A DNA stretch of 64,000 nucleotides from positions 142,193,001 through 142,257,000 of the forward strand of contig CM060831.1 in NCBI GenBank assembly GCA_030762175.1, in the 5' to 3' direction. Of this stretch, positions 11,935-22,700 are shown one piece after another. The DNA comes from Metallyticus violacea. Its lineage: Eukaryota; Arthropoda; Insecta; Mantodea; Metallyticidae. Within the stretch, counting starts at the first letter, position 1. The number at the start of each line of letters is the position of its first letter. A model generated the notes under the pieces. The model made no database searches. It saw only the letters and a list, made by a program, of their open reading frames with translations, and was not told the DNA's origin. A program made the translations under genes and the position numbers.

Positions 11935-12290
11935 GCAAACAAAGAAAAATTTAGAAATTCAAACCAAAGAATGCTTCAGGAATATTAAATATGAACTGAA
12001 TGAAAAATCAGCAGTTGCAGCACATCTCAAAATCACAAAATTAAAAAGGATCCTAAATTATTAAAGACAGCCAAGAGTCCAGCAAAATTATCAACATGCA
12101 AAAAGATTTTTATCCTCAAAAACAAAGACTCCATCATAAACTTTGAGATTCCACCTCTGAATTGTATGGACAAGGTTAATTCTGCCATAGCCAGAGGATG
12201 ACAGTCGGTCTACAGCTGATAATGGGAGTGAATGTTCTTGAAACATGCATTAAATTTTAAACAAGTGAGTGAAGAGCAATATTGTTATTA
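11935..12290 (+). mobile_element. decayed Penelope-like fragment, right arm
   Basis: The + strand reads ECFRNIKYELNEKSAVAAHL, the stretch that follows the GIY-YIG motif in the other elements here. A pLTR piece follows with CTGATAATGGGAG...TTGAAACATGC (12217-12252), a hammerhead-like motif with G8 changed to A. It pairs with 10195-10510 as an inverted repeat. Confidence 0.65.
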
Positions 12291-12592
12291 CTGCATGTTG
12301 ATATATTGCTTCTCTGTCAAAAACTTCAACTTAATTCATCGTTAACAATACAAGGATATAATTTAAAGTGAAAAATATATTGATGGGGAGAAAACACATC
12401 TTGAATGTTTGCTCTGCACTAATCAAAGAAAAAGGAGAGAAGTGCCATGAATATCTCAACAAAAATCATCATTGATCATTGTCTAATTTTGATATCTCAA
12501 TGTGCCTTCATAAGTAAACAATTCTTTATCTTAATGTAATTATGAATTTAGAATAATGTAATTATGAATTTTTAAAAAAAATAGTACTGATA

Positions 12593-13440
12593 TACGAGGG
12601 CTAGTCAAAAAAGACTGAAAATGTTTTTTTTAGGCATGGAAAACAGTAGGCTCGGTCCAGATAGTGGCCCTTTTCAAAGTATTCTCTGTTGAATGCACTT
12701 CGCCCATTGCATTTGCCAGTCCTGGAATATGTGCTGGAAACCATCTTTTGACATCTTCAAAATCGCCTGAACCTTTTTCAAGATGGCCTTGGAAGTAAAA
12801 TCCTCCTCTTAGCTCCTTTTTCAGACAGAAACTCACAGGGAGCTAAGTATGGGGAAGGAGAACACATTTGAAGTTCCATACGCACTTCCACTCACACCAT
12901 CGCCTCGCACAAACGCATCTCATGTTCATGTGTCATACAGATCGAAAATGTACTGCCATAGGAAATGTGTAACCTGTCCACAAGTCTGTCAATTGTTATT
13001 TGTTGGTTTTCAAGAACAATGAGGCCAGCTGTGTGAATCGAGGTTTCGTTTACTGCTATTGCTGGAGCACCTGGACAGACTCGCTTACATTTGTTGAAAC
13101 ATGGCCATCCAAATTCCTTGAACCAATGATGTGCTATGGATTGTGACAGAACAACACATGCGTGCTGCAACAATCTGTAAGCTTCCATGTCAGATTTCTG
13201 CAAATGAAAGCAAAACTTTAATGCAGCATATTGCTCTTCATGAATCAACTCTATTTTTGTATGTAGGCAAATGGCAAACTGACATAGTTTGCTGTGTACA
13301 GATGCATATGCAAGTGAGCTTCTCTTTTTGTCCACCAATCAGGACTGATCCGTTTTCACCATGCAACATTGTTTCACAATGTTTCTTTGCTGTGTGCAAT
13401 AAAAAAATATAACTCTCAATCTTTTTTGACTTGCCCTCAT
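12593..13440 (-). mobile_element. mariner transposon, internally deleted
   Basis: Terminal inverted repeats with GAGGGC(T/A)AGTCAAAAAAGA occur at both ends (12597-12616 and 13418-13438). The - strand frame from about 13260 encodes the mariner N-terminal domain: EEQYAALKFCF, YRLLQ, HHWFKEF, then ITIDRLVDRL, ISYGS and HEHEMRLCEAMV. It then jumps to a C-terminal stretch near 12780 (RGGFYFQGHLEK). The catalytic D,D34D core is gone. Confidence 0.8.
12892..13338 (-). pseudogene. mariner transposase N-terminal HTH region
   Basis: Open for 148 codons on the - strand. The recognisable helix-turn-helix pair starts about 30 codons in and ends at the HEHEMRLCEAMV stretch, just before the deleted catalytic core. 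Part of the element at 12593-13440. Confidence 0.7.
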
Positions 13441-13877
13441 GTAAATACTGTAAGTACACTATATATGTTAAGTCATAAAAATTCAACTTGTGCATTATCA
13501 CAGATACCTGGTGTTGAATTAGTTTTATATTCTGTGTTTTAAGTTTAATGCACTGAATATATCCTTAAAAATGGACAATCGTACCTGGACGTTTCATTAA
13601 AATATGGCTAAACCTTTCAGTGGCCTTTGTTGCAGAAACTGCAGTCCCTAGAATTTCTTTGCCCATAGATCAGTCAGCTGCAGTGAATATTGCATCTGCA
13701 TCGCAGATCTTGTACTTGTTTTCAGCAAATTTTAAAATTTTAGATATTCTTCAAGAACATTAGTATTATGTTGGAAGAATCTGGTTTAATAAAAGCAAAT
13801 TGCATTTATTGTTTTTCACAAATATATTTTCATTTTGCAGATGGTCTGTTTTTTGTGAATTGAGTATTCCACTCTGG

Positions 13878-14107
13878 GGAAGGAAGTATTCTATTGTGTT
13901 GCTGAGAAATTTATGGTATTAAATTATAAGTTATTGGACAGCCTAAAATAAAATAGTCACATTGTTATTTGAAATTTAAAATTCAAATTAAAATTCATTA
14001 GGAAGGAAGTATTCCATTGTGTTGCTTAAAAATGTATTGTATTAAACTTAAAGTTATTGAGACAGCCTTAAATAAAATAATTATATTGTTATTTGAAATA
14101 TAAAATT
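13878..14107. repeat. diverged tandem duplication, unit about 123 bp
   Basis: The block starting GGAAGGAAGTATT at 13878 is repeated from 14001 with scattered changes (TATTGTGTTGCT, AAGTTATTG, GACAGCCT.AAATAAAATA, ATTGTTATTTGAAAT in the same order). Confidence 0.75.
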
Positions 14108-14109
14108 CC

Positions 14110-17100
14110 TTTGAGAGTAATAAATGTTTAAGCTTTCAATGTTGTATTACTTCAGGAAATACTTGGATATGTGAACGTTTAAGCAGCATTTTACAGATGT
14201 AAAATGGGTTGGAAAATTTGTTTTAATAATTTACAGAGTGTTAATATATAATATTAAAATATTTGCATCCTATACAGAGGAGTCTTAGACAAGCAATTAA
14301 GATAGAGAACTCAGAGTGTAAGGTTTCATACTTGCACATTAGGGCTTAAAGTTTCAAAAATTATACATGCCACTAACTTTTACTTTTACTTGCACCTTAA
14401 AGCATCCCAGCTCACATAAATGTCTATCAATAGATTGAAATGTAGTATGATGGGGACAGCTTCTATTAGACTTTCACTGTAGATCTCGGCAGCTCTTACA
14501 GCACAATCTCTCACTTCCTCTTAAATCAGGTGCCTGTCAGCAAATTCAGAAAAACTAACCATTCTCAATTTCTTCAGTTTGTAATTTATTTAATGAGTTA
14601 TTTTGTTATACCTTTTGGTTACAAATTAAACAATTGTTGCATGAAATAGTTGACAAATATTTTGCAACATTAGGAAAAAATTAAAATTACAACTTGTTTG
14701 TAATAACTGAATTCCTGTTAGCACACCAATGCACTGGCGTGCTACCATGTGTCAAGTCTGAAATTTTACACATTATTTTATTGTGAAAATGCTGTTCATT
14801 GGTTATTAACAACCAGATTTATTTAGAATATTAAGGAGGCATAAAATCATTCAAATACAAATTTTAATGCTATAGCTTCAATATAAATTTCCGATCACCA
14901 AATTACAATTACTTCAACATCCCAATTTAGGTCTGTGGCATTAGATTTCCTATTGCAAATTACTTACCTAAAATCCTCTCACTAGTCTAAATTTGGTGTT
15001 CATTTAACATCCTGTATAATGCATCCTCCACTCTTCTTGTGTGTATTCATGCATTTGCTACTAAATTTCAGTTCCTCTTTAAGATGAATAAAATTTATTG
15101 ATGATATATACAAGAAACCCACCAAGACGACTTATCAAACCAGTATCAGATCACCTTGTAAGAAGAATATAATGCCAAACATATCAAGGTGGAATAGTCA
15201 CCTGTTGTTAACATCAGTTACTATTTTTGTGCATAAAACTCTGCCACCATTCTGCACCTTAAGACCAAAAACTTTCATCTTTGCAACTTATGGCGTAGGT
15301 TCAACATCTGGTAGAGATAAGTTTACTCGGTGAGGTCTGTATTGATATTCTCCCTTGCTATGAAAAGGCAAGTACCAGGCAACTTAGGTGGCATAATGTG
15401 CTATTAATTCATTTGATTCATCAACTGGGGAAGGAGAGAGAGAGAGAGAGAGAGAGATGTCATTACTTTCTGTATATGTTGCTTTTGTGTTCCATTCCAA
15501 AATCGTACAGATGTTCATTGTTCATGTCCATACTAGAGTTATATCTAGATAATTTACTAGATTTTTAAATGATACTTCCAGTATTAATTTTGGTGCTTCT
15601 TTAGTAATTTTTTTAAAGCTGTTCAAAACTTGGCTGGTGGTATTTAAAAATAATAGCAACAAGCAGGGACTATGAAATTAGTTACCAAATGTTTTCATTG
15701 TGAAATGTATGATGCACTTAGTTGTGTAGAGAATGATATTATTTTCACTAAATTTACATCAAGAACATTGTGCATTTTTTGTCATAATGTGTTCTAATAC
15801 CTCATTCTGATGATCATATTGATTAATATTTTGCTTAGCAAATGTAATTGTTTGCATCCATGTAATTGTAAACTGTAAATAATTACTATAATATATAGCT
15901 ACAACTATTTAAATAGATTTATTAAAACATTTTTATTTTCAAAGCAGTTGTTTATTTAGACATACTTAGAGCTCAGGGGTTCCCCTCCTTTTTTTTTTTT
16001 TTTTTTTTTTTTTTTTCCTCTCCTCGTTTTCAGTGGTAGGTAGATATATCTGACAAATCTAGGCTAAGCTCTTCTAACCTGTGTATCAACCTTTTCCAAA
16101 ATTTTTGGTCTTCATTATCATTAATCTCTTCCTGTTTTCATCTTTCATCTTAACCATTTTGATTGTTTAGTTTCACAGAATTCAAAAATAAAAATTGCTA
16201 AGTTAATATTATTGTTTTGAATATCTGCTTTCACTACTGAGACAGGTACAATGTTTTCCCTGGAATATTTGTTTATTGGTCCCAATAAATCATACAATGC
16301 ACAGGATACTAGATGATATAGAGACAAGTCAGAAAATCTAAATTTTTATAAGGATATTAATAATATACAAAGTTATCATATGCTATGCCATAGTGTAAAA
16401 AAAAAACTCTTTTAAAAGAACTCAAACATTCTAGAACAAAATGAATAATCAAAAGAAAAATAAATAGAATAACATCAACCTTACAAATGTAGTTAACTGG
16501 TATAGTAAAATAAATGTTACTTCATACAGAATAAATACCATCATTGTTATTTAAAAAATATTAGTGAGTGATCAAATAAATATGTCATTACTGCCCTTTT
16601 CCATTGCTTTAATTTGGAGTGATAATTTGTTGTATAATTTGCTGGACATTTGAATTGCACTATTTTGTATGTTTTGGTATTATATGAAGATGTGCTTTTC
16701 TTCTTGTATTGTGTTAATATATTATGTCATTTGTTATATGTGGTTCTTTTGCTACAAGCTTGTTTCTTATAAACAATGTTGCCACATATATGTACATGCA
16801 GAGGAATGGCAAGATTCTCAGTTTTAAGAAAATTGGTTTTCAGGAAGACTTGATTTTCACCAGCTATAATTCTGATTATTTTTTCTGCATTACAAACACT
16901 TTTTAGAATGGGAGAAATGTACCCCAAAGCAAGATGCCATACTTTAGTTGTGTGTAAACACTTCTAAACATATCAAGATTTGCATTGTTTGCTAAACTCT
17001 TGAAGAGATACCTAGTTACACTTTTTCATTAAATTTTCAATGTACTTATTCCATCTTAGACCATTTTCCAATATAATTTCAAGGAATTATCATAGGAAAT

Positions 17101-17150
17101 TCTTTTGAACATAATTTTGCCATCAATGTAATATTATTTTCTTTTCTTGG
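14110..17150. other. intergenic AT-rich DNA between MTBP and CIB
   Basis: Contains an (AG)n microsatellite at 15432-15457 and a poly(T) tract at 15988-16017. I saw no exon or element with confidence. Confidence 0.5.
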
Positions 17151-17154
17151 ACCA

Positions 17155-17440
17155 CATCCATGGTCTAGTGTTAGCATTTATAACTACCAGTCCACAGGTC
17201 CTGGGTTCATTTTCTGGTCATGTCAACCTGTCTGAGTAAGATTTTTTTTCGGAGTTGTTCCTTGCCCCGATAAGATGAATGACAGATAGCTTTAAGGTGC
17301 CAAGGACTCAAAGCTCATTTGTATCATTAATTCATTTCATTCTTATTTACAGACTTACACCTATAGAATTCACTTCCAATCTACAGACATTGTGAGAAGA
17401 CTCATGCAGTCAAAGCAACAATAAAAAAATAAATCAAGTT
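17155..17440 (+). mobile_element. SINE family B copy
   Basis: tRNA-like head (TGGTCTAGTGTTAGCATTTATAA, box B-like GGGTTCATTTTC), then the family body: GTCTGAGTAAG, TTCGGAGTT, CCTTGCCC, CAAGGACTCAAAGCTCATTTG and TACAGACTTACACC. It ends in CAGTCAAAGC and an (AATAA)n tail. Confidence 0.8.
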
Positions 17441-18271
17441 TTCCTTTCCTTTCATTTATTGTTATAGATGAAGATGCTCTACAAACTACCTTAGCATGTG
17501 AATTGAATCTGTCATCTTAACACTGGTCGTTTCACATGAACTTCACTGTGTTAGTTCCATATGAAAACTTTTAAAGATTTACAATTTTTAAAAAATTTTT
17601 GATTACCTTAGCATGTGTTTTAGTGAAAAATTACCCAATATGAAACTGTATTGTTGCCAAATATAGAGCATTTCATTGAGTATGGCAAGTTAATGCCTCC
17701 CAAGAGGTATAATACTTACCTTAGTGAGGAAGATGGAAGCAACAGTATCATTGTTGAATGAGACTGGCAAGCATTGCAGTTCTTGTTTAGCATTGGCAGA
17801 GGATATTGTACAACATCTGCATTAAACATTACATTGTTTGCCTTAGTAGGCCAGGTACTCCTGTATTAGGATTACTGTTGTTCTCAAGTTGCAGGAGCCA
17901 GTTATGGAGCAATGAGTTTCCTGCTGAACATGGTTTTTGGCCTTCAAGCATTCAAATTCCATTACAATTTTATTCATTCCCATAATAATGAGACATTTCT
18001 ACATTAAGAACATTCACAATTTGCCATTTCTGTATCAGAATTCCAGTAAATGAAGTCTTTTCAAAGCTTATGTATATTAATATTTATAATTGCTATTGCT
18101 ATTGTCAAGTGAGTTGTAACAGAATAGGTTATGAGTGAGAAGGGCAACCATGTGATGCAAGTAATGCTTGTGGCAGTGCTGCTGCCCTTGACTTGGAACT
18201 GTCAATCCCTTACTTGTTTTAGTCAGATGATGAGCCTTACTTGGTCTTGTCATTGCACAAAGATGTTAATC

Positions 18272-18512
18272 ACCACATGGGTGACTGAAGTCATTAAGGC
18301 ATGGATTAATGAGCAGGATCTTCCCAACAGATTCTGTAACTGATGTTTCTGCCAGGTTTTCCTTAGTCATAAATGGCAAATACTGGGGAGGTACTATAAA
18401 TCTAGGCCCTGAGCGCTTCTATCCATTAAAATCCTTTATCAATTTATCATTTGTTCTCATGTATCATGAGTGTCCACTGCCTGTGAATGCCTAAGCAGTA
18501 AAACAGTGTTTA
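18272..18512 (+). mobile_element. SINE family C copy, diverged
   Basis: The body keeps GGTTTTCCTTAGTCATAAATGGCAAAT, GGGGAGGTACTATAAATCTAGGCC and TCATGTATCATGAGTGTCCACTGCCTGTG; the tRNA-like head is degraded. Confidence 0.7.
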
Positions 18513-19689
18513 AAAAAAATTATGCATTGGAATGAAGAATAGTTATTACATATTCTTTAAGATAAATTTAATCACTGGTACTGCTACAAAATCAAGAACG
18601 ATTGTATGAAGGAATGTAAGCTTAATTTTTTTCAAATTAATGGCATTTTTCACATGTGTTCATTTAAACAGTATAATACATTTGATTTATGTATTGTTAA
18701 TTTTATTTTCTTTAACATTTATTCAAATGTATTCATATATATTTCTATACATTAACATTTCTTTAATTAAATTTCCATTATTAATGTTGTAGAAACACTA
18801 GCAGCTGAAGGCTGTAACAACAGCTTAGGTATGAGCTCAAATAAGGGGAATCTGAATTTTGGCATCTCAAAAATACAGGCATGTCTAATTACCAATCTGC
18901 AGCATTGAATGAGAATATTATTCTTCATTTATGGTCACCTAGATACTTTAATTTTTGTTGGTTATAAACAGATGATATTATTGTGATTTGGATTTATCAA
19001 TCACTGTTATTTATAAATGAAAATATAAGTAGGAAAAAGAAGCAATTATTACATGTGGGTGCACTTTCAACTTAGTATGGCCATTGCAGACTAAATTTTT
19101 CATATCTCTCTGTTCTTTAAATACTCTATAAGTGATTAATGCTTCATAAAGCATGAAACTACAGAAACTTTCTAGATGACTGGTGCTATTTACAGAATGC
19201 TGGTCATAAGTATAACAATTGTATTGCAAAAAAAAATTAGTGCATATTCATAAACAGACTGTAAAGGTTTCATTGATAAGATAACAATCTCCATCTTTTT
19301 TTTTTTAATCAGTCTACATATTATCTCTACCTGCCAATGATAAGCAGCACAGTAGACATCTGCTCTGTTATGTGAAAACTGCATTGACAGCTGTAAGTAT
19401 TATTATGTTTTTAATATTAATCCTATTAGTGAATACTTTACTTTCTATAAGTAGATACAAAACACAAAAAATCAGTGCCTAAGAATTTAATTATTTGAGT
19501 TTGTGGACAGCTGCTCAATATTAATTTAATCATATGCTTTTTTTTTCCTGATGCTTTCAACATGTTCTTTAATACATTCTACATTTTTTTCCCCTGCAAA
19601 TAACATTTAAGTCTTAAAAATGTGGTGAACATATAGTGAAGATGCTAACAATATGTCTGAAGTAGATAATTATTACAGTAACCATTCCA

Positions 19690-19778
19690 ATGGGTCAATC
19701 CTCCTCAGAACTTATTGATGAAGAATCCATTGAAGAATATGTACAACTTACCTATCTTCAAAGAACAGAAATTCTATA
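19690..19778 (+). CDS. CIB exon 1 with start codon and myristoylation signal
   Basis: Codes for 29 residues plus two bases (TA) that make TAC with the first base of exon 2, giving TEILY-ILNSF as in other CIBs. The donor GTAAGT at 19779 lies inside a 46-bp tandem duplication. A TTATTACAG at 19671-19679 may be an acceptor for an upstream non-coding exon. Confidence 0.85.
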
Positions 19779-22700
19779 GTAAGTTGTGTGACTTGTAACT
19801 GTTATTGTGTTATAATATTCTATAGTAAGTTGTGTGACTTGTAACTGTTATTGTGTTATAATAGGCCAGAACCACCTAGTTCTCAAGCAAAAATTTGTTT
19901 CTCAGTATCAATATACATTAATTCATTTTTGTTTTGTTCTTTATAATGCTGTTTCTGTTATTATAATGTGAAAACAGAGTTTTATGCTAATGAATGCTTT
20001 GGTGATAAGACATAAAACCATGTCATTTAGAAATACCATTGACTGGAAGTAATAGAAGCCCTTCACACAATATAAAATTTAGTATTGGATATTTTGTTAA
20101 AAAAAATGGTTTATTTATAAACAGTAGAACCAACCCTAACTTAATCTAATCTGTATCAACTTATTGCAATTGTTTTTAATATTTAAAATGGAAGAATTAA
20201 GACCAACTGATTGCTGCATTGTCATGTATGTATACATATGTTGGCTGTACTCTGGCTGTGTCCTGTGGTACCTAGGGGTGTGGTTGATAACAAATCCTCT
20301 TGTTTAGCACTGATGTAATTTTCATTATTATACTTTCTATAATTCTTGAAACTCTAATATAAAGTGGAAAAGGTGTTTTATAAATTTCTATATGTAAAAA
20401 CAGATCTTTACAAAACAAGACAGTATATGTGTCGTTTTCTTTAGTTCATTTTTTTGCACTCGGTTTTTATAAGTGCAGCTGTTAAAAGTCTTAAAGAATA
20501 CGTGTATGTGGGAGATCAAATTTATTCATCCTTTACTGTAAATCAGTTTGAATGGATGGTGTAGTTGCTAGTCAGAGTGCCTTGCCTTGAAGGGTATTGG
20601 TTTTGAGTATGATACTGCAACCTAGCAAGTGGTTAAAAACTAACAGTTTATAAATAAACTGACTTGTAACTATGCATGACAATAGTCTTTCTTTTTCCCC
20701 TGTCTGAACTGCATTCCCATCCTCCACAGCAAATTCTTATCCTTTAAATGATTTTACTGATAAAACTTGCTATGCAATAGTGTCATCATTAATTTTAAAT
20801 GACTGGTGGTAAAGTTTGAATAAACCTGTTCAGATCTTCCAATGGAGTGCACATCTTTCTTTAGACAAGTGCTCATGCCAAGTTTGAATCTGCCAGCAGT
20901 AGCTATCATGCATGTGAAACATATAATAAGGACATCAGTGTTTATCTAATAACTTTTCTAACTAATACTTAAATGTAAATTGGAACTTGCACAGTGAAGC
21001 CAATCATATTAATGGATATCATTGTATGATTCAGTTGAACTACACACTCTTAAAGCTTCACTTACTTTTCATAAATGTATGGAACCGGTTTCGAGAACAT
21101 TTAGTTCCCATCTTCAGCCAGGCTAAAGTTCAACTCAAACTTGAAGTTGAGTTTAAGTTTAAGTTGAAGTTGAGTTTAAGTTGAACTTTAGCTTGGCTGA
21201 AGATGGGAACTAAATGTTCTGGAAACCGGTTCCATACATTTATGAAAAGTAAGTGAAGCTTTAAGAGTGTGTAGTTCAGCTGAATCATACTATGATATCA
21301 ATTAATCTTTCTAACTAAATTTTGAATTCAGAGCTTTCCAAGCTCAAAGAAATTTAATTTCTAGTGCTTGATATATAAGCCAGATCCCTACTACAGATAA
21401 CTGTAGTTATCTGTAGTTATCTGTATGAGATGAGATGAGATGAGATGAGATGAGGTGATCATTACCTTCAACTTTGTGTCTTTTCTTTTGTCAGGCTCTA
21501 GATTTGAATACATTTATCAAATAATATTGTAATTAAGGTACTGGCTGTTTGGGACACAAACACCATAGTTCAGAGTCGGTCCTGGTGGTGTAGTGGTAAC
21601 CATATTTGCCTCCTAAACCCAAGATCGCTGATTCGATCCTGGCCAGGACCGATGGATTTTTCGGGCGTAAAAATCCTAAGTATAGCTTCCTTCGGAAGGG
21701 AAGTAAAGCCGTGGGTCCCGTGTTGTACATTTACGGCTTGGAAAAGAACCTATAGCCTTAAAAAAGAGGCCTCTGAGCAAAATTTGTCAGCCATTTCACG
21801 CCCTGAATCGAATAGGACACTGATAATCTCAGATGTTAAACAGCGTCCATAAATAAACCCCCCCCCCAAAAAAAAAAACCCATAGGGCAGTCATAGTGAT
21901 CACTGATTACAGAGTAGATAAAATTTTCACAATTGTTATATTTTTTTAAAACTTAATTTTGGATTTAAAAGAGTTTAAAAAATTCAAGTGGGTGAAATTT
22001 TCATGTCAATAATCTTTCAAGAAATAGTACAAATCAGTTAGAACTAAGCATTAATATTGTTTTATATATAAATTAGTTTCTTATCTTCAAAAAATGAATT
22101 AAAGAGAAAATTTTAACCACAAACAAAATCACATACAAATTACAGTGTACAAAATTACTAGTTTTCACAACACAGCTTGCAACTTGGTAAGTAATATTGG
22201 TTTCTTACGGATAAAGCCAGCATGCAGTCTCTCTCTCTCTCTCTCTCTCCCTCCCCTCCCTTGCTGGAGAGATTTTCTTTGGTCTATAAAATTTGTGACT
22301 GAAACTACTTAAATTATATATAGAAATTCTTTCAAGCTGTGTGTAGGAAATAAGCTGGAAATGAAGAAATCAGACTTAAAAAATTTGGGTCAGGGTCAGA
22401 ATTTGAAGCACAGATTTACAGCCTTCCAGGCTAATGCTCTACCTACTGAGCTAACATATTCTCCTCCAAGCACAGAACTATAAAACTCTCTCATTTGATT
22501 CCATATATTCCAGAGATCTCCCTAAGGTTTCTGTACTAAGAGAGATTTATTCCTTAAGAGGCAGCTGGTAATGCTACAAGTACTTATGATTCAGAGGATA
22601 CAATTTATGGATGACCAAGCAATCCATCAAGAATTAGCATAAAAAATGAATGACATTGGCAGTGTCTGCAATAAAACATCATCACAACCACACAGAACGG

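Larger units (their letters stand above)
21008..21306. repeat. long inverted repeat (Penelope pLTR pair) in CIB intron 1
   Basis: Arms of about 130 bp (21008-21137 and 21177-21306) are nearly perfect reverse complements around a spacer of short AAGTTGAG-like repeats. Each arm carries a hammerhead-like motif, so this resembles two head-to-head pLTRs with no coding part. Confidence 0.85.

Noticed and set aside
18131..18494. Overlapping + strand open frames with apparent protein
   Set aside because: The segment is a diverged SINE C copy; the frames are by-products of its tRNA-like and body sequence.
21652..21852. Open frame MDFSGVKILSIASFG...
   Set aside because: Encoded entirely by SINE A; the same peptide-like frame recurs in other copies.
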